This document shows positions 46,521 to 56,981 of a stretch of 64,000 nucleotides of DNA, piece by piece. The first letter of the stretch is position 1; every line of letters begins with the position of its first letter. The notes below the pieces were generated by a model. It had not been told where the DNA came from, did no database searches, and saw nothing but the letters and a program-made list of their open reading frames with translations. The translations under genes were made by a program, and so were the position numbers. Source of the stretch: Rhabdornis inornatus (Eukaryota > Chordata > Aves > Passeriformes > Rhabdornithidae); contig VWZS01007474.1 of NCBI GenBank assembly GCA_013397075.1, positions 117,501 through 181,500 on the forward strand. The letters are read 5' to 3'.

Positions 46521-47494
46521 GTAAGAGCAAGCAGCTGGATGTGTGGTTCCCCTAGCATGCTGAGTGGCTGCTGCACATCTATCTGATGATTTTGCACATC
46601 TGTCCATGCCCCCACTGGTGCTCCATTGGTCCTTGTTGCTTTCACAAGCTGGCAGGACACAGTGTCAGCCTTGTTCATGCTCATGTCCCATCAGCATGGG
46701 AATAGAGAAGACTTGCTGCCCGTAGGACCTCTTGTCACTCTGCTGTCACTTCCCCACTGGTTCCCATCCTCCCCCACGCTTTGGGTGCCAGGCTTGCCCT
46801 GATGCTAACCAGGGACAGAGCCCCTGGCCCTGGGTCACATCCCTGTTCTGTCATGCACTCAGAGGTTTCAGCAATGGGTTGCTGCTGGCACTTGGATTTC
46901 TGCTCCCATGTCACCATTCCCTGCCACCATATGCCAGAGTAGCCTCTGAGAGCTCCCTAATTCCTGCTGGAGTGGGAAGCTCCCAGAGCCAGTTTGGGCA
47001 TCTGAAGGAGTGTTGTCTCTGGAAGGGCTGTCTCTGCTCAGACAGCCCTGCACCTAATTACACCATGATTCCAGCACAGTGTCTGCTGGGGAGGAAATGA
47101 CCCATCCGCCTTCCCTCACAGACTAATGAGACCCATAAATTTTAGGAAATTCTCAGTGGAGAATTGCACAAAAGAGCTGAGAACCAGCTGGGCTGTTTGT
47201 GGTTTCCTCCAGCCTGTGGCCAGACACGCTCTGGATGTTGTTCAGCTCTCCCAGCACATTGGGGTGATCCCAGGGTGATCCCAATGGAGAGGTTTGTCCC
47301 ATTCCAGCCCTCCCAGGGGCTGCTGCACAGGGGCAGAGCCAGAGCTCAGCAGTAGGGAGAAGCCATGCTCCTGTGGGCACCTGCCTTTCCCACTCCCCAC
47401 ATGGAGTGGGAGCTTCCCCACGCTGGTGATGTTGGGTGGGGAGCAGTGGGGGCTGTGTCCCTGCCTGCTGGACAGGCAGGGTAGTCCCCAGGGA

Positions 47495-47830
47495 CTCACA
47501 GAATCCCAGGATCATTCAGGTTGGAAAAGCCTTCCCAGACCATCCAACCTGTGCTTGGTCCCCACTTTGTCACCAGCACAGAGCACTGAGTGCCACATCC
47601 AGGCATTCCATGGACGTCTCCAGGGATGGGGACTCCAAACCACCCTGGGCAGCCCCTTCCAAGGCCTGACCACTCTTTGCATGAGGAAATTCCTCCTGAT
47701 GTGTGACCTGAACCTCCCCTGGCACAGCTGGCAGCCCCAGCCGCCCTCCCATCACACGCAATATGAGAGTCCCTTTGTTCCCTCTGCAGCTCTGCCTGAG
47801 CTGCTGGAGCATCTCGGTGGGAGCTGCTCC
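47495..47830 (-). mobile_element. CR1 LINE fragment
   Basis: Antisense CR1 of a different subfamily from most others here: 'cagaatcccaggatcattca', 'ggttggaaaagccttcccag', 'tccagggatggggactccaa', 'gaggaaattcctcctgatgt'. Confidence 0.92.
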
Positions 47831-49484
47831 CTGTCAGCTGGTTCTCCTGGAGAACAGAGCACTTCTGTGCTCCAGCCTCCTTTCACGATGCAGCCTTTGC
47901 TGCTAATTAGCCTGTCTTGGTCTGCATCACCCTAATTATTCCAGTTGGCCCTAAATCCTGCCTGCTCCTCTGCCATCCATTGAAATGGGTCTTGTGGCAT
48001 TTGCAATTATTTTAGGGTGAACATTTGAATATATTTACATGACTGAAACAGATGAAGAGAGCAGGAAGGAGCAGCACTTGTCTTGTTAATGGCTCTGACT
48101 CTGCTTGGTGCTGCAAAAATGCCAGAGCTGTTGGGTGTCCCTCTGATCTACATCCCAACAAATCCACCCACTTTATCTCATACCTAGGGATGCAGTTGAG
48201 GCTGTTTAGCTTTGGTATGTTACCAAGCAGCTGGTCAGGGTGGACCAGGGAGTAAAGAGCCACAAAAATACTTTTGGTGGTGATGTTGTTGTACTGCTGG
48301 GCTGGGGAAGGGCATCCCTGGGCTGGCAGAGAGGCACTGCTTGGGCAGGAGTGGATAAAAGCCAGTGGGTGGATGGGAGCAGTCTGAGATGGTCGAGTGG
48401 GATGTCAAGGACTGGAATTAGGGAGCAGAGTGAGTCCCTGGGTGCCTGGCAGGAGGGGCAGGAGCAGGGAAGCTGCCCAGCTCCAGGCGCTCTCCTGCCT
48501 GCTCCCTGCTCCGCCCGGGCTGCTGCACAATGTGTTCCTTCGTGGAGGGGAGAAAACGCTTTTCTGGAGCAGCTCTTTGGCCTGTCAGCAAAACAGAATC
48601 CATGGACAGCCCGTTCCTTCCACTCCATTCAGCTCCTGCCCCAGCCACATAATCACAAAGAACTGGAAATCCCGGGGTGAGCCCAGGGGAGGATTGCAAA
48701 ACCTGCACTCAACTGGGGTGGACAGGGGGAGGGGGTGGGAAGCGGTGCCAGCATTCCCGGGAGTTCCTCCGGGCACGCAGCTGAGCTGGGCACTTCCAGA
48801 GGCTGCAGCCTTCCTGCTGGATGTCCTGCCGAGCTGTGGAAAACCCCAAAAAGTCTCGGTGCCAGATGAAGTTTCACGGATTTCTCCGTCAGGTCAGTCT
48901 CCGAGGCAGGGCAGGGTGGTGAACGCTGCGTGTGGCTGTTCACTCTCAGCTGGTTGAATTTCTCAGTGTTTCATTCTAACGGTTTCTCCTGACTCAAAGC
49001 CTTAAAGGTGGCATGAGAGGCTTTTGTTTTTCTCTTATTTCAGCTTTCCCCTCCCCTGTGACCGCAGGGTTAAACTAAACAAAACGTAGGGAGGGTGCAG
49101 GTGGCTGAGAGGTGAGCAGTGCTGGAGTGCTGACTTGGGTTTGGGAGGAATAACCTCACCGAGGGGCTGAGCTTCATCTGGGATGGAACAGGCTCTCTGT
49201 AAAGATTTTGTTTGAAGGAGTCCCTGAGTATACAGGGCCCCTCCTCTCCAAAACGTTCCTGGAGCTTTGCTCCAGCTGTAAACCTGTGTTTCTGGAAGCA
49301 CAAACAGTGCAGAAATTCTCTCTTTGGGTGTGCACTGATGCAGACTTTAATTACCTGCTGGGTGTAAGGCACCAAGCCTGGGAGGTGCTGATAAGTGAAG
49401 GAGGTGATGAAATCCTGGGATGGTGTCAGCATCCCACGGGAGCAGGGCTGGCCCCGCTGCTCTGACAGTGCTGTTCTCTTGCAG

Positions 49485-49511
49485 ATGCCCGTGGGGTTGG
49501 ACACTCACTAG
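49485..49511 (+). promoter_or_regulatory. TPST2: TPST2 upstream open reading frame in the start exon
   Basis: The first three bases after the predicted acceptor (TTCTCTTGCAG|ATG, exon from 49485) form an ATG that opens an eight-codon frame ending TAG at 49509-49511, 40 nt before the true start and out of frame with it. Short upstream frames of this kind can reduce translation or enforce reinitiation. Confidence 0.55.
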
Positions 49512-49551
49512 CAGAGAGCTGAAGCCCCCAGCCTGTGCCCAGCAGAGCAGG

Positions 49552-52500
49552 ATGCGGGTCACCACGCGCAGGGTGCTGCTGCTGGTGGGCTCGGTGGCGG
49601 CCCTGATGGTGACCCTGCACCTCGGGCAGCAGGTCCTGGAGTGCCAGCAGGTCCTGAGCGAGAGGAGGCACAGGCTGATGAGGCCCGAGAACGAGGAGCT
49701 GGTGATGGTGGACGCCAACCACGTGGAGTACCGGTACAGCAAGGACATGCCCCTGATCTTCATCGGCGGCGTCCCCCGCAGCGGCACCACGCTGATGAGG
49801 GCCATGCTGGACGCCCACCCCGAGGTGCGCTGCGGGGAGGAGACCCGCATCATCCCCCGCGTGCTGGCCATGCGCCAGGCCTGGTCCAAGTCCGGCCGCG
49901 AGAAGATGCGCCTGGACGAGGCGGGGGTGACGGACCAGGTGCTGGACGCGGCCATGCAGGCTTTCATCCTGGAGGTGATCGCCAAGCACGGCGAGCCCGC
50001 CAGGTACCTGTGCAACAAGGACCCCTTCACGCTGAAATCCTCCGTGTACCTGTCCCGGCTGTTCCCCAACTCCAAGTTCCTGCTGATGGTGCGGGACGGG
50101 CGCGCCTCGGTGCACTCCATGATCACGCGCAAGGTGACGATCGCCGGCTTCGACCTCAACAGCTACCGGGACTGCCTGACCAAGTGGAACAAGGCCATCG
50201 AGGTGATGTATTCCCAGTGCCTGGAGATCGGCCGTGCCCGCTGCCTGCCCGTCTACTACGAGCAGCTGGTGCTGCACCCCGAGCAGTCCATGCACAACAT
50301 CATGAGGTTCCTGGACATCTCCTGGAGCGACACGGTGCTGCACCACGAGGAGCTCATCGGGAAGCCTGGCGGGGTGTCCCTTTCCAAGTGAGTCTCGGCT
50401 CCTTCCTCAGCTTTTCGAGTATTTTCGTTACACAAAGCAGGCTGAAACACCGGCACTGCATTGCTGGTGTTTGTGTTTGATTTTAAGGGAGGAGGGACAG
50501 CACGTTTTACTGCAGTGGGGTTTGTGTTCCTGAGTAAGAAATGGCTTTAATGCTCCCGATCTGTTGTACTCCACAGAACAGCTTGTCAAGCAAGGATTTC
50601 AGGAGCAGGTGACTGTTTAATCTCTCTTGACACTGCAGAAATTATTTCAGTCTCTAATTTGCAAAGAGCTGCTTGCTCTGAAACGTGAGCTCTTTAATGC
50701 CTCTTTCTCCACCCGTCCTCAGATGCCTCCTTGGTGTGATTAGTTGTGCTGCTAAAGATGATGAGCTGCAGTTTTTGCCAGGTCTGGGGCTGGTATTGCA
50801 GAATAAAAGCAATACCTGCTCAGTGGAGGCACACCCAACACTCCCTCCTGGCCTCTCCATATTTGGGGGGCGTTTACCTTCTCCCACTTTCTTTTCCTCT
50901 TTTAATGCTGTTTCTTTTCTAAATGGAGGCTTAAGTCAGGCTTAGCAAAATTTAATCAGCCATGTAAGGGAATTATCCAAGTCTCCATATCAGTTGCTGG
51001 TGTCCCAGTGGTGAGGGCACAGGAGCCACACAGGAGGGGGATGTGCAGCTGCTCCAGTTTTCCAGGATGCCCTGGGAATGCAGCTGGCTCTGCTTCCCTG
51101 TTTGCTCAGGGTAAATTGCTCCAGGTTGCTTAAATCAGGTTTCGAATATTCATAGGGGTCACCAGGTGTGTATCTGTGCTACAGCCCACACATCTTACAT
51201 TGTTTTCCTCTGATAAGCAGAGGTGTCCTGGTGAAACCCCCTGTCCCAGTGCAGGATGGATCCCTCCTGTAGGAAAAGAGGAAGCAGCCTTAAGTTTTGC
51301 CAAAGGAGATTTATATTGGATAAAAAGGAAAATTCCTTCCCTGAAAGGGTAGTTAAGCACTGGAACAGAACAGTGGTAGAGTCACCATCCCTGAAGGAAT
51401 TTAAAAGCTGTGTGGATGTGGCAGCTGGGGACATGGGTCAGTGGTGGCCTTAGCTGTGCTGTGGGAATGATTGGACTCACTGATCTGAGGGGGCTTTTCC
51501 AACCTTAATGATTCCATGGTTCTAAAGAGGAGGACCCAGCTTCTGGGACTGTGGAACCCCCTGCCAGGGTCTGCTTCCCCAGAGCAGGGCTGTGAGGGAC
51601 AGAAACTGTGGCTACCCCATCCAAGGAAGTGCCCAAGGCCAGGTGGGACAGGACTTGGAGCAACCTGGGATGGTGGAAGGTGTCCCTGCCCATGGCAGGG
51701 AGTGGGACAGGATGGGATTTAAGGTCACGTCCTGTGGTTCTCAGTGGAGGTGGCAGTGAGTTTTGTGTGAGCCCAGCACATGTGTGAAATCCAACCATTG
51801 TGTCCTTTGGGTTTTTTTCCTTTATTTTCCCCAGGATAGAGAGGTCAACAGACCAGGTTATCAAGCCGGTGAACATGGAGGCGTTATCCAAATGGATCGG
51901 GCACATCCCGGGGGATGTGCTGCAGGACATGGCCCACATCGCCCCCATGCTCGCCAGGCTCGGCTACGACCCCTATGCCAACCCCCCCAACTACGGCCAC
52001 CCCGACCCCCTGGTTGTCAACAACACGCACAGAGTGAGTGGCACTGCCATGGGGGGGACGGGTGAGGGGTCACAGAGCCCTCCAGAGCAAGGGGAGCTCC
52101 TCAACTGGATCAGGAAAGAGCAGGGGGGAAACAGACACACAGGGAAAACAGAATCACAAAATTCTGGGATCATTCAGATTGGAAAAGGCTTCCCAGAGCT
52201 ATGGAGTCCAACCTGTGCCCCATCCCCACCTTGACACCCAGCCCAGAGCACTGAGTGCTGCATCAAACATGTTCCTTGGACACCCCCAGGGATGGGGTCT
52301 CCAAACCTCCCTGGGCAGTTCCAAGTCCTGACCACCCTTTCCATGAGGAAATTCCTCCTGGTGTCTGACCTGACCCTCCCCTGGCACAGTTTGATGCAGT
52401 TTCCTCTCATCCTGTCCCTGTTCCCTGGGAGCAGAGCCTGTTCCCCCTGGCTGTCCCTTCCTATCAGGGAGTTGTGCAGAGACAGAAGGTCCCCCCTGAG

Positions 52501-52957
52501 CCTCCTTTTCTCCAGGCTGAGCCCCTTTCCCAGCTCTCTCAGCCCCTCCTGGTGCTCCAGCCCCTTCCCCAGCTCTGTTCCCTTCCCTGAACACACTCCA
52601 GCCCCTCCATGTCTGTCCTGGAGAGAGGGGCCCAGAGCTGGACAAAGCACTCAAGGTGAAGCTGTTTCCCTGGGAAGGTTGGGAATGGCTGACAGCAGTG
52701 ACCCAGAGGTGATTCCACTGCACCAGGGGGTCACTCCAGGTTCTCTTTCCCACAGGTTTTAAAGGGGGATTATAAAACTCCAGCCAATCTCAAAGGTCAC
52801 CTGCAGGTAAGAGCTGGGTGTACCCTGAGGGATTTGGGGGTTTGGGACACACCAGGGTGCCTGGTCCTGCTCTTTCCCTGAGGAATGCTGGCTCAGAGCT
52901 GACCTTTCTCTTTTGGGGCTCTTCCAGGTGACTCAGAACACATCATCTTCTCACTAA
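49552..52957 (+). CDS. TPST2: Protein-tyrosine sulfotransferase 2
   Basis: A type II membrane enzyme of the trans-Golgi that transfers sulfate from PAPS to tyrosines in acidic contexts of secreted and membrane proteins. Coding exons: 49552-50387, 51835-52033, 52756-52806 and 52928-52957 (this exon continues to 52976), all GT/AG, giving 371 residues against 377 in human. Residues 1-7 are cytosolic and basic; about 8-25 form the signal anchor; a stem follows to about 45. The PAPS 5'-phosphosulfate loop is VPRSGTT at about 74-80 (R76); the catalytic glutamate is E97 in RCGEETRIIPR; the 3'-phosphate-binding RDGRASVHSM lies near 182-192. The first coding exon is long, as in other vertebrates. The C-terminal NNTHR and QNTSSSH contain N-glycosylation sequons. 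The start ATG aligns with the family's MRxxxRRVLL. Confidence 0.98.
51265..51525 (+). mobile_element. CR1 LINE fragment, 3' end, in TPST2 intron
   Basis: Sense CR1: 'gtagttaagcactggaaca', 'gtcaccatccctgaaggaat', 'gattggactcactgatctga', 'cttttccaaccttaatgatt', ending ATTCCATGGTTCT. Confidence 0.93.
51600..51745 (+). mobile_element. CR1 LINE fragment in TPST2 intron
   Basis: Sense CR1 of another subfamily: 'ccatccaaggaagtgcccaa', 'cttggagcaacctgggatgg', 'ggtgtccctgcccatggcag'. It lies 90 bp before the acceptor of coding exon 2. Confidence 0.88.
52149..52665 (-). mobile_element. CR1 LINE fragment, about 515 bp, in TPST2 intron
   Basis: The longest CR1 in the window, antisense to TPST2. From 'cagaatcacaaaattctggg' it runs through 'gaggaaattcctcctggtgt', 'ctccttttctccaggctgag' and 'tctctcagcccctcctggtg' to 'agagctggacaaagcactca'. 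It occupies most of the intron between 52033 and 52756. Confidence 0.95.
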
Positions 52958-53639
52958 GAAAATTAAAGATTTCCAGGTAAGACCTTGTTTACTTAATTTT
53001 GGGCTTTGAGCAAATCTGCCTGCGTTGCTCCAGGACCAGCACTTGGTTTGTGTGATTTCTGTGGATCAGCTGGGGTTCCAGGCGCACTCCTGGTGCCAGG
53101 GATCCTTCACAGTCGCCTCAGATCTTCCCACACAATGCTGCTGTGTGGGACCATTTGTAAGGAATTCTTTTCCTGAGCTCTGGGAACAGGATTAAAGCTG
53201 CAAAATGAAACTCAGCCGCTTGGGAGGGTTATTGCAGCCTGTCCCCGCAGGCAGCAGGGACACATGGAATGTGTGGATGAGCTGAGCTGCTCCCCAGCTG
53301 CCTCCAAGGACGTGCCATGGACCTGAGGAAGGGGATAGAAAACAAAGGAAAAGATGATGGAAAACAAAGCTGCTGCCTTGGGCTTCTACTCCAGAGACAA
53401 CTGTTGATGTGTTGGATGTTCTTCTTCCATGCTAAAGCATAAAATAGCATTCTTGGTACTAAAACCCATCCTTTAAGAGCAAGTTTCTGTCTACAAGCGG
53501 ATGGTTGGGCTAGAAAAAGATTACAAGTGCTGAGGGAAGATCAGGAATTGTGTGTCCCCTGTCCTGGGCTGAGAATTGGTTCCTTTCTGGCCATTTTTTT
53601 GTGTCGCAAAGGCTTTAAACCCTCAGTTAAGCATTGCAG

Positions 53640-54235
53640 TGCTAGTCTGAGGGGATCCTGTTCCCAAGGGGATCCTGTCTCTGAGGGGATCCTGCTCCCA
53701 AGGGGATCCTGTTCCTAAGGGATCCTGTACCTGAGGGGTCCTGCTCCCAAGGGGATCCTGCTCCTGAGGGGATCCTGTTCCTAAGGGGATCCTGTTCCTG
53801 AGGGGTAAGGGATCCTGTTCCTGAGGGGATCCTGCTCCCAAGGGGATCCTGTTCTGAGGGGATTCTGCTCCTTAAGGGATCCTGTTCCTGAGGGGATCCT
53901 GCTCCCAAGGGGATCCCGTTCCTGAGGGGATCCTGTTCCTTAGGGAATTGTGTCTCTGAGGGGATCCTGTTCCCAAGGGGATCCTGCCCCTGAGGGGATC
54001 CTGCTCCTGAGGGGGTCCTGTTCCCAAAAGGATCCTACTCCCAAAGGGGTCCTGCTCCTGAGGGGATACTGTTCCCAAGGGCATCCTGTTCCTAAGGGGA
54101 TTCTGCTTCCAAGGGAATCCTGTCCCTGAGGGGATCCTGTCTCTGAGAGGATCCTGCTCCTGAGGGGATCCTGCTCCCTAGTGGATCCCGCTCCTTAAGG
54201 GATCCTGTCTCTGAGGGGATCCTGCCCCTGAGGAT
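53640..54235. repeat. 17-bp GGATCC minisatellite in TPST2 3' UTR intron (copy A)
   Basis: About 35 copies of a roughly 17-bp unit (AGGGGATCCTGCTCCCA type), each usually with one BamHI-type GGATCC. The unit varies between TTCC, CTCC and TCTC forms. It fills the intron before the terminal 3' UTR exon, ending only about 20 bp before the acceptor. Confidence 0.97.
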
Positions 54236-54255
54236 CTGTGTTTTGTCTCTTCCAG

Positions 54256-54800
54256 AACGCTGCCAATGGCCTGTTGTTGCCTGAGACGGAAGAGTGTGCA
54301 GTGGGCCCATGGAAATCGGTTCTCCAAGCATATTGCTTGCTCCTACTGTTGCCAAATGACTGCGCTCCAGGAATGTATTTGCATTTATTTGCAAAGGCCA
54401 AACGTGCTCCACGGCGGGAACATGCCCGGCCTCTCCCAGCGCTCCGTGGGGAATGCAGCTGTGGAAATCCGGACTCGGGGGGGCGGGAGGAGATTCCCTG
54501 TGCCGTGGCTGGAGGACTCCGTACGTCGCGTTTGTGTCTCGTGATCTGCCCCCCGTTCCCGGTGTGGGGAACAGCCTTCCCCTCCCTGCTGTTCTGTTTT
54601 CCTGGGATCGGGAAGAGCCACCCTGGTCCTGCTGTTCCCAATTCCCAGGGTCAGGAACAGCCCCCTGGCCCTGCACAGCCTTTGTGGTGCGTGTGCCCTC
54701 CTCCCCACCCTCCTCCCCGACCCTGCAGAGGCTATTGCAGAGTTAATATATGACCCCCCCACCCCCGGTATCGGACACCATTAAAGTGTTGATTTGATAT
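54256..54800 (+). other. TPST2: TPST2 terminal 3' UTR exon and poly(A) signal, copy A
   Basis: A pyrimidine-rich acceptor (TTTTGTCTCTTCCAG, ending at 54255) follows the donor at 52976 (TTCCAG|GTAAGA) at the end of the stop-codon exon. The exon is non-coding and ends near ATTAAA at 54780-54785. An intron after the stop codon is unusual but the stop lies only 19 nt before the junction, which is below the usual threshold for nonsense-mediated decay. The same sequence occurs again at 56161-56705. Confidence 0.6.
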
Positions 54801-54884
54801 TTAATATTTTAATTATTAATAGCGCGGGCTCCGCCCCCTTTACTCCGCCGGGCCACAGGGCGGCGCTGTCGGCGCGGCCGCTCC

Positions 54885-55381
54885 NNNNNNNNNNNNNNNN
54901 NNNNNNNNNNNNNNNNNNNNNNNNNNNNNNNNNNNNNNNNNNNNNNNNNNNNNNNNNNNNNNNNNNNNNNNNNNNNNNNNNNNNNNNNNNNNNNNNNNNN
55001 NNNNNNNNNNNNNNNNNNNNNNNNNNNNNNNNNNNNNNNNNNNNNNNNNNNNNNNNNNNNNNNNNNNNNNNNNNNNNNNNNNNNNNNNNNNNNNNNNNNN
55101 NNNNNNNNNNNNNNNNNNNNNNNNNNNNNNNNNNNNNNNNNNNNNNNNNNNNNNNNNNNNNNNNNNNNNNNNNNNNNNNNNNNNNNNNNNNNNNNNNNNN
55201 NNNNNNNNNNNNNNNNNNNNNNNNNNNNNNNNNNNNNNNNNNNNNNNNNNNNNNNNNNNNNNNNNNNNNNNNNNNNNNNNNNNNNNNNNNNNNNNNNNNN
55301 NNNNNNNNNNNNNNNNNNNNNNNNNNNNNNNNNNNNNNNNNNNNNNNNNNNNNNNNNNNNNNNNNNNNNNNNNNNNNNNNN
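54885..55381. other. Assembly gap (497 N)
   Basis: The gap lies between two copies of the same locus; the left side stops in what is the TFIP11 promoter in the second copy, the right side restarts in the minisatellite. Confidence 0.99.
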
Positions 55382-56030
55382 CTGAGGGGATCCTGCTCCC
55401 AAGGGGATCCTGTTCCTAAGGGATCCTGTACCTGAGGGGTCCTGCTCCCAAGGGGATCCTGCTCCTGAGGGGATCCTGTTCCTAAGGGGATCCTGTTCCT
55501 GAGGGGTAAGGGATCCTGTTCCTGAGGGGATCCTGCTCCCAAGGGGATCCTGTTCTGAGGGGATTCTGCTCCTTAAGGGATCCTGTTCCTGAGGGGATCC
55601 TGCTCCCAAGGGGATCCCGTTCCTGAGGGGATCCTGTTCCTTAGGGAATTGTGTCTCTAAGGGGATCTTGTTCCCAAGGGGATCCTGCCCCTGAGGGGAT
55701 CCTGCTCCTGAGGGGGTCCTGTTCCCAAAAGGATCCTACTCCCAAAGGGATCCTGCTCCTGAGGGGATACTGTTCCCAAGGGCATCCTGTTCCTAAGGGG
55801 ATTCTGCTCCCAAGGGAATCCTGTCCCTGAGGGGATCCTGTCTCTGAGAGGATCCTGCTCCTGAGGGGATCCTGCTCCCTAGTGGATCCCACTCCTTAAG
55901 GGATCCTGTCTCTGAGGGGATCCTGCCCCTGAGGATCTGTGTTTTGTCTCTTCCAGAACGCTGCCAATGGCCTGTTGTTGCCCGAGACGGAAGAGTGTGC
56001 AGTGGGCCCATGGAAATCGGTTCTCCAAGC
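55382..56030. repeat. Partial duplicate (copy B) of minisatellite and TPST2 3' UTR exon start
   Basis: Matches 53681-54329 at a constant offset of 1701 bp with only scattered substitutions; it contains the acceptor and first 74 bp of the 3' UTR exon (55957-56030) and is cut off by a single N at 56031. Confidence 0.95.
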
Positions 56031-56031
56031 N

Positions 56032-56789
56032 TGAGGGGATTCTGCTCCTTAAGGGATCCTGTTCCTGAGGGGATCCTGCTCCCTAGTGGATCCCACTCCT
56101 TAAGGGATCCTGTCTCTGAGGGGATCCTGCCCCTGAGGATCTGTGTTTTGTCTCTTCCAGAACGCTGCCAATGGCCTGTTGTTGCCCGAGACGGAAGAGT
56201 GTGCAGTGGGCCCATGGAAATCGGTTCTCCAAGCATATTGCTTGCTCCTACTGTTGCCAAATGACTGCGCTCCAGGAATGTATTTGCATTTATTTGCAAA
56301 GGCCAAACGTGCTCCACGGCGGGAACATGCCCGGCCTCTCCCAGCGCTCCGTGGGGAATGCAGCTGTGGAAATCCGGACTCGGGGGGGCGGGAGGAGATT
56401 CCCTGTGCCGTGGCTGGAGGACTCCGTACGTCGCGTTTGTGTCTCGTGATCTGCCCCCCGTTCCCGGTGTGGGGAACAGCCTTCCCCTCCCTGCTGTTCT
56501 GTTTTCCTGGGATCGGGAAGAGCCACCCTGGTCCTGCTGTTCCCAATTCTCAGGGTCAGGAACAGCCCCCTGGCCCTGCACAGCCTTTGTGGTGCGTGTG
56601 CCCTCCTCCCCACCCTCCTCCCCGACCCTGCAGAGGCTATTGCAGAGTTAATATATGACCCCCCCACCCCCGGTATCGGACACCATTAAAGTGTTGATTT
56701 GATATTTAATATTTTAATTATTAATAGCGCGGGCTCCGCCCCCTTTACTCCGCCGGGCCACAGGGCGGCGCTGTCGGCGCGGCCGCTCC
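56032..56789. repeat. Second duplicate (copy C): shortened minisatellite, TPST2 3' UTR exon and TFIP11 promoter
   Basis: From 56161 it matches copy A (from 54256) at a constant offset of 1905 bp up to 56789. The minisatellite part is contracted to about 120 bp. It holds a complete copy of the TPST2 3' UTR exon (56161 to about 56705, ATTAAA at 56685-56690) and continues without break into TFIP11. Confidence 0.95.
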
Positions 56790-56980
56790 TTGCGACTCTA
56801 TGGTTTTGGGGCGGGGCTTCCGCTACCGGAAGCTGACCGGAAGTGAATGGTGCACATCCGGTTTGGCGGCGCGGCCGGGACCGCCTCTAGGGTTCCGTGA
56901 GCGGGTCGGGGCTCTCGGGTCAGGAGTTCCTCAGCGGGCCGGGGGTCCCTCAGCGGGCCGAGGCATCCCGGCGGTGCCGC
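56730..56980 (+). promoter_or_regulatory. TFIP11: TFIP11 promoter and 5' UTR
   Basis: A compact CpG promoter with a GC box (GGGGCGGGGC, 56808-56817), two ETS-type sites (CCGGAAG at 56826-56832 and CCGGAAGT at 56837-56844) and a third on the other strand (ATCCGG, 56856-56861). No TATA box. It starts roughly 40 bp after the TPST2 poly(A) signal. An ATG at 56847 opens an 18-codon frame (stop 56898-56900), relevant only if transcription starts upstream of it. Confidence 0.75.
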
Positions 56981-56981
56981 G

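Noticed and set aside
49426..50346. 306-codon minus-strand frame and a 279-codon frame-shifted plus frame over TPST2
   Set aside because: Both overlap the large TPST2 coding exon in other frames; they are Gly/His/Gln/Arg-rich shadows with no domain.
52174..52753. Frames of 156-184 codons in a TPST2 intron
   Set aside because: They lie in a 515-bp CR1 fragment; the CR1 3' region is untranslated and the frames match no reverse transcriptase.
53623..54084. Minus-strand frames rich in GSPQEQDPL-type repeats
   Set aside because: They are translations of the 17-bp GGATCC minisatellite.
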